A stretch of DNA of 64,000 nt, taken from assembly GCF_004193775.1 (NCBI RefSeq), contig NC_041019.1, positions 10,774,204 through 10,838,203 on the forward strand, given 5' to 3'. The notes beneath the pieces are model-generated. The model searched no databases and was not told the origin of the DNA. It saw nothing but the letters and a program-made list of their open reading frames with translations. The DNA comes from Glycine soja. Taxonomy: Eukaryota; Streptophyta; Magnoliopsida; Fabales; Fabaceae. Positions 1 through 11,600 of this stretch are shown piece after piece; position 1 is the stretch's first letter; every line of letters starts with the position of its first letter. The position numbers and the translations under genes were made by a program.

Positions 1-185
1 CTTAGTGAGGCTAACTTTTTATATTGGCATATTCCAGTCCAGACTAGTGTTTCCTGCTTTCTAAATTCTCACTCCATCTAGCATTGATCTTTTTTTTTGT
101 GGGCCCAAGTTTCCTTTCCAACTAGAATTTTGCAAGTGCTGTTATATTTTAATAAAAAGAATATATGCTTTTCAAATGATTTCAG

Positions 186-3100
186 GTCTGAAAAATCCAC
201 TTGTCCTGATGAGTTATGTAAGTCCAGTAATGGCAGCAGCAACTGCCCTTCTTTCTCTTGCATTAGATCCATGGGATGAATTCCGAGAAAACAAGTACTT
301 TGATAATTCATTGCATATTACTCGAAGTTGCTTGCTGATGCTTCTTGGTGGCACACTTGCCTTTTTTATGGTAAGACTGTAGATTCCCTTTAAGATGTAT
401 GTATGTTTTTTTAACTCTCTTTCCAGGCCTTTGTTAGGATATAAGGAGAATGGAGAGTTAGTTAATATAGTTAGACTACTAATGAGTTAGTTAGTTAGTT
501 AGAAGGGTTTATTAGATATAAATAGGGGAAGAAGGATAGGAGAGAGGGGGATCTTATCATTTGTAGATTGAGCATTAGCTCTTTATGAAAGGAGAAATCC
601 TTTGTGAGGAGGAAACCCTTGGAGGAGAGTTTTTTCTCCTATTTTCTATTCTTGTCATCCTATTCAATGAAATTCTTTCTTTTCTTTCTCATTTCAATTC
701 TTGGTTTCTAACGATTGGTCCAATCTGCCGGATCTTCAAGGGAGAGCCAATGTTAGAGATGGAGGAAATGCACATTTGGTCTAAGAAGGTGGAGCTGCCA
801 GCGTTCATGGGGACAGATCCAATTGGTTGGATTGTTGGGGCTGAAAAATTCTGAGGTACAAGAAATTCCTTCATTCCATAAGCTGCAATATGCATTCATG
901 AGCATGGAGGGTGTTGTGATGCGTTGGTTCTACATTTGGGGCCAAAAGAACCCAGATTCAGATTGGGAGTCATTTTCCACAGCTTTGATGAAAAGATCCG
1001 GAGATCACTATGGTAACCCACACAAAAAAAGATTAAGTATCATGAAGAAAGAAGAACAAATTGAGACGGAAACCCACATGAAAAAAAGGGAGACTTCCAC
1101 AGAGTTCTTGAAAGAAAGGACCAACATTTCAGAGCTGAAACACATGCTGCGCAAGATATTGAATGAAGAAGTTGATTCTCATGCCTCTTAACAAGACAAA
1201 AATAGCATGGAGGGAAGTGAGTCAGAATGCAGTGAAGCAAAGGCTAGTTCTTGGACAAGAAAGGTGAAACTTTCCAGCTTTAATAGAAGCATAGAAGGGG
1301 GAACTAATTTAAAGGGTAATAGTTTTGAGTGTGACAGTGATCCATTACAGTTCTTGAAATCAGAAAACAGAAATAAATAAGGTTCCGTAATCAAGAACCA
1401 CACCCTTTGTGGTGGAGAAGAAACCAAAAGTGATGAAGCAAAATTAGCAAGAGAAATAAAGATTGAAAAGGTTATGGAGGAAGAAGTTGATCCATCGATA
1501 AAGAGGGAGAAGCACAAGGAAAATGGAGTGACGAATGTGGGCTGCGAAGACGAGTTTCTTGATAACCCAATAACAGGTTTGATCAAAAAGGAAGTTGAAG
1601 CTGGTGATACAACTGAGCCTCATTCTTTTCAAGTTTCCATAAAAAGATTGTTATGATGAAACATAAATCACTCTTGGACCCAAATTCGATCATGAAGGTG
1701 GTTGGAACATCAATGGCATTGGAATCATGGAATTTCAACTTGCTGTGTCAGCCTTTAGCATTAAACTTTGTTGCATCTATGGCTGACAGCTCAGCAGTGG
1801 AGCTAAGGCAGAAGGAATGTACTGAGTCAGTCATGGTGATTAAAGTTATATGGAGTCCGCCCTTGTCCCTCCCACCACCGAAGCTGCTGGACCTCAGTTT
1901 GCTTGCAGGGGCAGTGGGTCGTTCCCAGTTAAGTTACAAGGGGTGCAGTTGTCTTCCAGCAATCGGAGAAAACTTGAGGAAGTTTCAGTGTGAAATTCCA
2001 GTTTTCAAATTCCAACCTTGAGGACAAGGTTGATTTTTAGGAAGGGTGTTGATAAGCATAAGCATAAGCCACACATCACCAAGGTGTACACCCACAAACA
2101 GCGAGCAAGAGAAGCAATAACCATGGACCACCAGCAGCAGGGCGCACAACACCCAAGGGGTGCAAACCACCCAACAGTTACGACCCACCCAAAAGGTGCA
2201 AGGTCAGAAGATGTGAATCAAGGGGACATGACCCTTGTGAACAGTCACAACCAACCGTTATGATCCGCCCTAGGGATGCAAGGTCAAGAGATGTGAATCA
2301 AGGGGACATGACCCTTGGGAACAGTCACAACCAACCGTTATGATCCGCCCCAGGGTTGCAAGGTCAAGAGATGCGAATCAAGGGGGCATGACCCTTGGAA
2401 ACAGTCACAACCATTCAGAATAATTGTGTCCATTAGATGTAATATAAATAGAAGTAAACCAGAATGGGAAAGACACTCTGGAATTAGGAAGAATCTGAAT
2501 TGTGGAGAGACAGGCTCTCGAAAACCTGTGTAATAAAATATCTCAAATTATCTATAAAAATTTCTATTTCATCTTTTCAAATCTATTCCATTTTTTATCT
2601 GTTCTTATCAATTTGGTATCAGAGCACCGATCCGGTGCTTGTTGCCAACAATGGTGACAACTCGATCTAATTCTTAAAATCCAGACACAATGGAGAGAAT
2701 TTTGGAGATGCTAATGGAGGACCGACAAAACCGAGATGCAGAACAACAACAACTTAAAACACGTTTTGCGCACCTAGAAGCCTTGATGGAAAATTTGTAC
2801 AAGCATTCAGATGATGGCACACCCAAAGGTTCCGTCAATAAAGAAGAGACATCCAAAACCACAACGGTGAAGGAAAAACAGAATGATATGATGGGGAATC
2901 TAATGCTTATAGTTGGATAAATAGATTGGAACACTTTTTTCAAACGAGAGATATACTGGAAGAAGAGAAAATTCAAGCAGTTATGGTGGCGCTAGATGGA
3001 AAGGTGCTATCTTGGTTCCAATGGTGAGAAACTTGCAATTCTGTTATTGGATGGGAAGATTTCAAAGTTGCCATTCTTGAAAGATTCCAAACTTCAGCCA

Positions 3101-5376
3101 CTCTCAACCCTTTTGCCGCCCTCCTTGCACTTAAACAAGAAGAAACAGTGGAAGAGTACGTTGAGCAATTCGAAAGGTTTGCAGAAATGCTGCAGAATGT
3201 TGGTGAAGAACATTTAAAGGACATTTTTGTGAACGGATTGAAGGAAGACATTGGGGCAGAAATCAAACTCTACGAACCCACCACTTTATCAATCATGGTC
3301 AAGAAGGCATTAATGATCGAGCAGAAAAACAGAGCAATTTGGAAGGTGGGACTACTAATGAGTTAGTAAGTCAGTTAGAGGGGTTATTAGATATAAATAG
3401 GGGAAGAAGGATAGGAGAGAGGGAGATCTTATGATTTGTAGATTTAGCATTAGCTCTTTGTGAAAGAAGGAGAAATCTTTTGTGAAGGGGAAATCCTTGG
3501 AGGAGAATTTCCTCTCCTATTTTCTGTTTTTCTCATCCTATTCAATAAATTTTTTTATTTTCTTTCTCATTTCATTTCTTGGTTCCTAACAGCCTCCCAA
3601 CACTCAAGGAGGAATTTAACGTTTTTATACTTGTTAGTTATTGTTGGACTTGTCCTGAACAGGCTTTTGTTTACAGTCATATTATTTAACTTCAATCTTT
3701 CTTCATACCAACATTTGGATCTTTATCTTCTTGCAGGTACTAACAGAATATGTTCTGGTCTCAGTAACTAGTGCTGTCACAGTTACAATAGCTGGGGTTG
3801 TTAAGGAGGCTGTCACCATATTGGTATCAATTATGTTTTGGGATGATTTCCATTTGTTGATATGGTTATCGATTCTGCGCATTTTATTATTCAATCAAAT
3901 ATTTCTAGATTACCTAGTTCCCCTTCTGTGGTGTAATTGTATCAGGACTACATTTCTGCAGCATATAGTTTTTCATTTATCAAGCTCACTTCACCTAGTC
4001 GGATAAGGCTTTTGCTGTTGCTGTTGTATGCTTTCATTTGCCAAAGATATTTTCTTTACTATGATCCTTGCTAGGCAAAACATTAACATTCATTTTATGA
4101 AAAAAGGAGAAAAAAAAGGTATTAGCATTCATGGAACTGGTAGTTATAGGAAAAACAAATTTACAAATTTGTCTCTTTTATTGATATGTTTGTTACATGT
4201 GATGTGCATATAAGACAGAAATTACTTAAGGAGCATACAGACCTAGAAACCTTAAAACAAAGAAATTTCTTATTTTGGTTTGATCCTGATGTTAGGGTCC
4301 AGCTGTGATATTTCAAAAAATTAATTAGAGCTGTCATTTTTTTTACACTTCAGTCGATTGTTGTATTTAACTTTCTTTATTATTGAGTTAGGGTAATTTG
4401 CCAATTCTCTACTGCAGTGGAGTTTGACATGTTATTTTAACTTGAGCTATAACCAATTCTTGAGTTCCAACATCAGCTCATATAGATGTGCATTATTCGT
4501 ATAATGTAATAGATATGTATTATTCTACTCTTATAATGCTTTTTATTGAATGAATGAATGAGCGCACACACGCATATATATATTAATTTTTTCTGACATC
4601 TTGGTTTGCTGGTTGTACATCTATTTGAACTTAATATTCTGGTTTTATGTTGTTTTTGTGTAGGTTGCGGTATTGTACTTTCATGATCAATTCACTTGGT
4701 TGAAAGGATTTGGCCTATTAACTATTATGGTTGGTGTCAGCTTGTTTAATTGGTACAAGTAAGTCATCATATGCTGAGCACTAGAGTCGTCATTTATGTC
4801 TTTGCATGATTTGCTTGCTAATGGCTTTTAAGGGAATCTTTGTATTTTCTTTTTATTACATATGTCAGATATTTTAATTTATATTTCAACTTTAATTGAA
4901 AAAATAAATAAGATGGTTTCTTTTATTTATTACCTTTTGTTTCTTTATTAGTTCAAGAAAAAACTTGGGTCAAACTTCTTCATACTCTTCTATATTTCTT
5001 TATCAGAGAAACTTAAAAAAAAATAATTAAACCTCTTTTTATATGCCTAAGTTAATAAGTAAAACAATGGAACTACAAGTTTTTCGATCTAATGTAACTT
5101 ACGAGCTCAAATTACAACATGCTACTATGTAAATCCTGTACGCATGCTATCTTGTTTACCAAAGCCAAACTGGTGTTTCTCTCAGACATAGTAATATTTC
5201 CTATCAATTTAATGCTAGTCATTAAAGTGTGTTGGTTAACTTTTTGAAAAAAATTCAGATACCTTAAGCTTCAGAAGGGCCATGCTGATGGCAGTGATGT
5301 GGCAGAGCATTCAAGAGATTCTGCAGCCAAATATGTTATTCTTGAGGAGATGGAGGAACAAGAAGATGGCATCTGA
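186..5376 (+). CDS. Nucleotide-sugar/sugar-phosphate transporter-like protein (3' end of gene)
   Basis: Membrane antiporter of the drug/metabolite transporter superfamily (TPT/SLC35 type), probably Golgi or endomembrane. Four spliced exons are visible: 186-369, 3737-3823, 4664-4758 and 5259-5376 (TGA at 5374-5376). All junctions are AG/GT and the frame stays open through every join. The product is the C-terminal ~160 residues: hydrophobic stretches around VLMSYVSPVMAAATALLSL, CLLMLLGGTLAFFM, VLVSVTSAVTVTIAGVV and LLTIMVGVSLFNWY, then a hydrophilic acidic tail ending EEMEEQEDGI. The block EYVLVSVTSAVTVTIAGVVK is a family hallmark; from memory the closest relative is Arabidopsis At1g06470, annotated nucleotide/sugar transporter. 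Upstream exons lie left of the window. The intron 370-3736 is swollen by a gypsy remnant but both splice sites are intact. Substrate is unknown. Confidence 0.85.
432..711 (+). repeat. LTR copy A, 5' (TG...AACG)
   Basis: Starts TGTTAGGATATAAGG, contains a TATA-like TATAAATAGGGG near 517-528 and ends TTGGTTTCTAACG. The same sequence recurs at 3351-3591 with many substitutions. The sequence just inside does not match the usual tRNA-Met primer site. Confidence 0.75.
751..1191 (+). pseudogene. gag fragment A (Retrotrans_gag-like)
   Basis: Reading across one frame break near 853 gives a gypsy gag core: VELPAFMGTDPIGW, then KLQYAFMSMEGVVMRWF, then DWESFSTALMKR. This is the usual 'filter - aligned residues - W..F..L' pattern of Ty3/gypsy capsid. 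It is followed by a charged Lys/Glu-rich stretch to the stop near 1191. The piece is too short and broken to be functional, and nothing else recognisable follows until the polypurine tract at 2039-2046. Confidence 0.55.
2039..2046 (+). other. Polypurine tract upstream of LTR B
   Basis: AGGAAGGG lies immediately left of TGTTGATAAG, the start of LTR B. It is preceded by CCTTGAGGACAAGGTTG, a sequence typical of the 3' internal end of plant gypsy elements. It means LTR B was once a 3' LTR of its left neighbour. Confidence 0.55.
2047..2610 (+). repeat. LTR copy B (single, 564 bp)
   Basis: Begins TGTTGATAAGC and ends GTTCTTATCA, imperfect inverted ends typical of an LTR. It is followed by TGGTATCAGAGC at 2614-2625, complementary to the 3' end of initiator tRNA-Met, and preceded by a polypurine tract. 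No second copy occurs in the window, so this one LTR serves as both a 3' and a 5' LTR of what flanks it. It contains three 80-bp tandem repeats. Confidence 0.75.
2171..2410 (+). repeat. Three 80-bp tandem repeats inside LTR B
   Basis: Copies at 2171-2250, 2251-2330 and 2331-2410; each starts CCAAC(A/C)GTTA or its variant and ends ACAGTCACAA. The motif ACAGTCACAA recurs at 2241, 2321 and 2401. They lie upstream of the LTR region expected to hold the promoter, where repeated enhancers often occur. Confidence 0.9.
2614..2625 (+). other. Primer binding site (tRNA-iMet type)
   Basis: TGGTATCAGAGC three bases past the end of LTR B, the standard plant LTR-retrotransposon minus-strand primer site. 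Confidence 0.8.
2690..3350 (+). pseudogene. gag fragment B of a Ty3/gypsy element
   Basis: Translating with a couple of frame corrections gives a coiled N-terminal part (MERILEMLMEDRQNRDAEQQ), a linker, then the capsid core: WINRLEHFFQ, EEEKIQAVMVALDGKVLSWF, EDFKVAILERFQ and LKQEETVEEYVEQFERF, ending FVNGLKEDIGAEIKLY. The order matches Retrotrans_gag. The fragment is cut at 3350 where the truncated LTR A begins. There is no zinc knuckle and no pol. Confidence 0.75.
3351..3591 (+). repeat. LTR copy A, 3' (5'-truncated)
   Basis: Homologous to 472-711 but lacks the first ~40 bp of the LTR, so the join to gag B at 3350 is a deletion or recombination junction. Ends GGTTCCTAACA at 3591. Confidence 0.75.
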
Positions 5377-6680
5377 AACCATTATGCCCCAAATAATAAT
5401 TCAAAGCCAAAGTAAGCCTTTTTTCAGATGCCAGTTATATGACACAAATCATTGCCTAATCTTTTGTACATTCACAAAATGCGTATATTGTCGCTTCATA
5501 CTCTAGGATTCATCCAGAGGCACCAAATCCAGATGCTACATTTTATAACAAATTATGAAAATGAAGTTTCAATTATAACAAATTTCCTATTTTTGCATTT
5601 ATAAGGAAATTTGAAATGCATTTACTTATGAAGCATAAATTCTATTTTGTGGCTGAAATTTTAATATATGTAATGTCTTTGAGTACTTTCCAGGTGTTAC
5701 ATTTTTGTCCTTAATTTTATTACAATTCTCAGTTAACTATTCACTGAAGCCTGCTTTCTTGAATTATATGTACAGTGAAGCCATGATCTCTAAAGACCTA
5801 TGGGCACAAAATAATCTTCCAGCAATATGCCAGTTGGCCTGCACCATCTCATCTTTTCGAGAGCCCTGTTGGAATTGTGGTGTCAAAGTTCTTTTTAAGT
5901 TTCTTTGAGTGAACAATTTTTTAAGATATAATGCCCTCCTGCGATCAACATCACTTATATTCTGTAAAAATATGCACTCAAACAGTTAATAGATTTTGTC
6001 ATTTTTTTAGAGTTGACAAGGTATATGTTGCAGATCACAACAGGTTGTAATAGATAATTTTTTCTCATTTTTGCTTTCTAGTATGGAATTGTATTTTTTT
6101 TGTCATATTTTCAGTATTTTTCTAGTATATACTAAATGCAGTTCTTAATTTCTTGCCAACACACAAATTAGTAGTGGCTATTCAACAATCTTCTTTTCTG
6201 GAATTTGAATTTCATTGTTATGATAGAAAGGCAACTTAACATCAACCAGACTACTATATCTATGACAGCATCTACATGTAGTTTGCTTATAGGCTGTTAA
6301 TAACCTGTAGAACCTCTAGAAATGCAAGTTGAAAGTAAAAGAACAGGCATTAATTAGCATTGTTGAAAGCATGGCAAGGAGGAAGCTTACTTGTTCTGGG
6401 ATCATTGATTCATTGTGCACCACCTGTTTCAAATTATGCCAAAGAAACCAAAGAATCAATTGGCCACACTACTAATCAATCTTTCGATGTTACAAGGTGG
6501 TAGACCAATCCCCACAACTCCTAAAACTGCACAATAATTGTGTCCTAAAGTGACCTTCCAGGAATAAGATCTAGGCCGAAAATTATGGGCCAAAGATTCC
6601 TTCGTCAATTATCACCTCAAATGCTAAGCAGAAAGAAAAAAAAAATGCAGTTCTTGCCTGTATGTAGGATTCTCACTGGG
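5377..6680. other. 3' flank of transporter gene, no further gene seen
   Basis: AT-rich sequence holding the presumed 3' UTR and intergenic DNA up to the copia target site. Only short chance reading frames are present. Confidence 0.6.
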
Positions 6681-6685
6681 TGATA

Positions 6686-7153
6686 TGTAAGAATTAATGT
6701 CTCATGTGAGAGGCATGTGACTCATGTAGGGACTAATAAGTAAATAATTAATGATTAAGGGCTAAATTGTAATTAGGCTTAATAGGAGAAGTTTCTAGAA
6801 TTAACTGCTACTTGATGGGAGTAGTGGTTATAAAAGGAGTTTAATACCCACTAACGTGAAATAAGGTCCCCTTCCTGACCAGAAAGTGTTCTCTCTCACC
6901 CATAGCCATCACGAACGGAGAGAGGCAGAAAAGAAAGGTCTAAGGAAGTGAAATCTTATTTCTCTCCTCTTTCAAGGATATCAAAGTGCACTGAAGAGAA
7001 GTTCCTATGAAGAAAGATACAAGTCTTCCTATGGAGAAAGGTACACATCATTATCTATTGTTGTTTATTGATTGTTTGTGAGAACCATAGGTTTCAAGAT
7101 CCTGTTGTTTCCTATCATTGATAGTCTAGGAAACCCCTTAAGAATTTTTTACA
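6686..7153 (+). repeat. 5' LTR of copia element
   Basis: 468 bp, TGTAAGAATT to TTTTTTACA. TATAAAAGGAG near 6830 is a plausible TATA box. Paired with 12744-13211. Confidence 0.95.
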
Positions 7154-7155
7154 TG

Positions 7156-7167
7156 TGGTATCAGAGC
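7156..7167 (+). other. Primer binding site of copia element
   Basis: TGGTATCAGAGC begins two bases after the 5' LTR; complementary to initiator tRNA-Met 3' end. Confidence 0.9.
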
Positions 7168-7213
7168 ATGTGTTATGAAATTTATGATTCTCCAAGAATG
7201 ATTTATTTTCTCT

Positions 7214-7350
7214 CAATTATACATGAACCCTAATTATGAAATTTAGGGATAATTTAATTTCTTTCAATTATGTATGAACCCTAATTATGAAATTTAGGGA
7301 TAATTCAATTTCTCTCAATTATGCATAAATCCTAATTATGAAATTTAGGA
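7214..7350 (+). repeat. 51-bp tandem repeat in copia leader
   Basis: About 2.7 copies starting at 7214, 7265 and 7316; each carries CAATTAT then AACCCTAATTATGAAATTT (the third copy has ATCCTAATTATG). Confidence 0.85.
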
Positions 7351-7880
7351 ATTTTATTTTCTGCTGCATGTATTGTTTTATTGGCAATATTTTTATTATT
7401 GTTGAATACCAATTTTTGGAGAAAGATTATTTGAAAACTTATGATTATGGAAGAGAAAGTTGCACGGCATGTATATATTAAATTTGGAGAAAGTTTTTAC
7501 TTCTAATGATGAAAGAAAGGAAGTGTGCCTAAACGTAAAGATTTAATTTCAATTTTGAAGAGCCGAATATGAAATTTTGGAAATTGCTATTTGCAACCTT
7601 ATGTTTACTATTTCCAATCCCACTTGACCTTTTGTTTTCGAAAAATTATTGTTGAACGTGATTAAAGGATTAAAAATTTATGTTCTGTAATTAAATTAAT
7701 GTGAATGTTTTACAATTATTGATAGCAGTAAATATATGTATATGCTACATATTTGCCTGAACGTGTTTGAATGCAAAAATATAAATAAATGCAAATATTA
7801 TTTTATGGCCTGAAATGAAATTAATAGAATGGCTATGAATTGTTAATATCAATAAGTATGTGCAGGCCATATATAATTGG

Positions 7881-8358
7881 TTGGAATTAAATGTATGTTG
7901 AATTTGTTAGTCACCAAAGTGGTCAAATTTGTAAGGTTATTTAATTCCAAATTAATGATTATTTCAATTATACTTGGTTAGAATTAAATATATGTTGAAT
8001 TTGTTAGTCACCAAAGTGGCCAAATTTGTAAGGTTATTTAATTCCAAAATTAATGATTATTTTGATTACTCATAGAATAATGGATGCTAAATTATATGGT
8101 TATTGGTTTATGGGTAATTGAAATTCATTGTTATAAGGCATTTATGGATCGCCCAAAGGTTGATTAGTTGTTCTTATAATTAATGAATATAATTGTAGGC
8201 GATTTGTGTGTATCATTAGTTTTATTTATATGCCCAAAGGAAATAGATACTACTAATTGGTGCATATTTAATTGCCAAATAATGTTAAAATTTTATTAGC
8301 ATCATTATGTTTGTATGTTGTGTGTTGATGTATCACCCAAAGGAGAACATCAATATAC
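7881..8358 (+). other. Array of five hairpins with a conserved CCAAAG loop in the copia leader
   Basis: Five inverted repeats follow one another between the LTR and gag, each centred on CCAAAG. H1 7881-7950: arms TTGGAATTAAAT/ATTTAATTCCAA, inner arms AATTTG/CAAATT, loop ACCAAAGTGGT. H2 7981-8044: arms GAATTAAAT/ATTTAATTC, loop ACCAAAGTGG. H3 8123-8188: ATTCATT/AATGAAT and TTATAAG/CTTATAA, loop CCCAAAGG. H4 8211-8257: ATTAGT/ACTAAT and TATTT/AAATA, loop CCCAAAGG. H5 8313-8358: TTGATGT/ACATCAA and GTAT/ATAC, loop CCCAAAGG. H1 and H2 are a 97-bp tandem duplication, but H3-H5 share only the loop, with unrelated but self-complementary stems. Conservation of folding and loop rather than stem sequence suggests an RNA element (packaging, dimerisation or translation). 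That role is inference. Confidence 0.7.
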
Positions 8359-8654
8359 ATTGACTGTTGTCTGAATGAATCATATGTATGACATGCATTT
8401 TATGTCTCAAAACACTTATGTGAATTTTATTATGTAATACATGTTTTGAATTCATTGGATTCTTATGTATCATCTAAGCCAATTTTAATGGGCTTAACTT
8501 CTCTGACTGAAATGAGCAAGTTCAATTTCACCTCGGTGTTTTGGATCATGATCTTGCTATGTTTGAAGAGAAGTTTGTTACTATTATTGATGTTAGTAGC
8601 AATGAAGAGAAAGTTCATTATAAAACTTGAGAAAGATCTAACAGACTCAACCTA

Positions 8655-11600
8655 ATGTTGATGAGAATGATTGTTGTAGATAGTATTAAGACAACTCTCC
8701 CTAAAATCGAAAGTGCTAAAAAGTTTATGGGATTAGTGGGAGAGTATTCTCAAACAGTTGATAAGTCTGTTGCTGGGACATTAATGAGTACATTGACCAC
8801 CATGAAGTTTGATGGTTCACGTACTATATATGAACATGTCATTGAGATGACAAATATTGCAGCAAGACTTAAGACCTTGGGAATATAATGGCTGTGAATG
8901 AGAATTTTCTTGAAACAGCTGATAAGTCTGTTGCTGGGACATTAATGAGTACATTGACCACCATGAAATTTGATGGTTCACATACTATGTATGAACATGT
9001 CATTGAGATGACAAATATTGTAGCAAGACTTAAGACCTTGGGAATATAATGTGAATGAGAATTTTCTTGTTCAGTTTATTCTAAACTCATTATCTCTGAG
9101 TTTGGCCTATTCTAAATGAACTATAATACCATGAAAGATAAATGGAATGTGCATGAATTGCACATTATGTTAGTTCAGAAAAAAAAACGAGGCTTAAGAA
9201 TCAAGGAAGTCACTTAGTCCATTATGTTAGCCACCAAGGAAATCAATGAGCTTGAAAAGAAATTTATGAAGAAGCATGATAAAGGCAAAGGGTCATTAAA
9301 GAACAATGACAACTCTTTGCAAATCCAGAAGAAAGGTATCAAAGGGAAATAATTGTCAATTTTGTGAAATTAAGACATTTCCAAAAGGATTGCCTAAAGT
9401 GTAAGTCTTGGTTCGAAAAGAATGGTGAGCTTAATGCTCATGTATATTTTGAATCAAACTTAACTGTAGTTTCCCATGATACATGATGAATTAATTCTGG
9501 ACGTATGACTCATGTTTCTAACATTATGCAGAGATTCCTTACAATTCAAACCATAAGCCCAAATGAGAAGTTCATTTTTCATGGGGAATGAAGTGAAAGC
9601 TCCAGTGGAAAAAGTTGAGACTTATTGTTTAAAACTCGACACTGGACATCGTTTAGATTTATTGGAAACTCCTTATGTACCTAGTTTATCTAGGAATTTA
9701 GTTTCATTATCTAAACTTGATGTTACTGCATACTCTTTTAATTTTGGTAATGAATGTTTGTATTTATTTAAGCATAATCATCTCATTGGTACTGGTATCC
9801 TTTATGATGGTTTATATAAATTGAAATTAGACAGTTTGTATGCTAAAACTGTTTTGACTCTGCATCATAATGTTGGCACTAAACATAATTTAGTGAATGA
9901 ACGATCTGCTTTCTTGTGGCATAAACGTTTAGGTCACATTTCTAGAGAAATGATGGAAAGATTAATAAAGAATGAAATTCTTCCTTATCTAGATTTTACG
10001 GATCTAAATATTTGTGTGGGTTGTATTAAGGGAAAACAAGCAAAACATACAAAGAAAGGAGCTACAAGAAGCACTCAACTTCTTGAAATTGTGCATACTG
10101 ATATTTGTGAACCTTTTGATGTTAGTTCTTTCGGAAATGAATGATATTTTATCACCATTATTGATGATTATTCACGTTACGGTTATGTCTACTTACTGCC
10201 CGAGATTTCTTAGGCAATTGATGCCTTAGAAATTTACTACAATGAAGTAAAATGGCAATTAGACATAAATGTGAAAATTATTAGATATTATAGAGGTGAT
10301 AAGTATTATGGAAGATATGATGAAACTGGGCAACACCCAAGTCCATTTGGTAAGCTTGTTCAAAAATGTGCATTTGTGTGCAATACACAATTCCCAGTAC
10401 ACCACAACAAAATGGTGTATCAGAAAGGTGTAATAGAACTTTAATGGATATGGTTAGGAGTATGTTAATCAATTAGACTTTACCCGTATCTTTGTGGATG
10501 TATGCCTTGAAAACTGACATGTATTTGTTGAACAGGGTTCCTAGTAAGGCAGCTCCAAAAACACCTTTTGAACTGTGGACAAATAGGATACCTAGTATAA
10601 GGTACCTGCATGTTTGGGGTTGCCAGACAGAAATAACGATTTATAATCCGCAAGAAAGAAAATTGGATGCAAGAACAATCAGTGGATATTTCATTGGTTA
10701 TCCAGAAAAGTTAAAAGGATATATGTTTTATTGTTCTAATCATAGTATGAGAATTTTCAAAACTGGAAATGCAAGGTTCATTGGAAATGATGAAATCAGT
10801 GGGAGTATAGTTCCACGAGAAATGGAAATTAAAGAAGTTAGAGTGTAAGTCCTTTTAGCTTGTGCCTCTAACAGTAAGGTGATTGCTCCTTCAGTTATTG
10901 CTACAAAATTAATGAAGAGGAGCAACACAATAAAGAACCCATGATGCATAATGAACCTATTATGGAGGAACCACAAGAAGTAGCATTAATAAGGTCTTAA
11001 AGAGAAAAGGAGACCAGCTATTTCGAATGATTATGTGGTATACCTACATGAAACAGAAACAAACTTAAGCATTAATGATAATGATCTAGTTTTGTTTTCA
11101 CAAGTTGTAAGTTGTGATAGTTCTGAGAAGTGGTTAAATGCCATAAAAGAAGAGATAGATTCCATGGAACATAATGGTGTTTAGGACCTTGTAGAATTAC
11201 CAAAGGGTTGTAAGAGAGTTGGTTGTAAGTGGGTCTTCAAGACTAAACATGACTCTCATGGCAACCTTGAACGTTACAAGGCTAGACTTGTTGTTAAGGG
11301 ATATACTTAGAAAGATGACATTGATTATAAAGAGACGTTTTCACCCGTCTCACGAAAGGATTCTTTCAGGATTATTATGGCATTAGTAGCCCATTATGAC
11401 TTGGAGCTACATCAGATGGATGTGAAAACTGCCTTTCTTAATGGAGATTTAGAGAAAAATGTTTGTATGGACCAACCAATGGGGTTCTCAGTTGAAGGAA
11501 ATGAACACATGGTGTGCATACTAAAGAAATCAATATACAGTCTTTAAGCAAGCTTCCCGCCAATGGTATTTGATGTTTAATGATACCATTATTTCCTTTA

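Larger units (their letters stand above)
432..3591 (+). mobile_element. Chimeric, decayed Ty3/gypsy-type LTR element in the transporter intron
   Basis: Bounded by two related LTR copies (432-711 and the truncated 3351-3591), both ending in TTGGTT(T/C)CTAAC. Flanking pentamers are GCCTT (427-431) and GCCTC (3592-3596), a 4-of-5 match consistent with an aged target duplication. Inside are two separate gag-like fragments and a second, unrelated 564-bp LTR (2047-2610) that has a polypurine tract to its left and a tRNA-Met primer site to its right. No protease, reverse transcriptase or integrase is left. The composite looks like recombination or nesting between at least two gypsy elements. It sits in the sense orientation of the host gene, well away from both splice sites. 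Confidence 0.75.
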
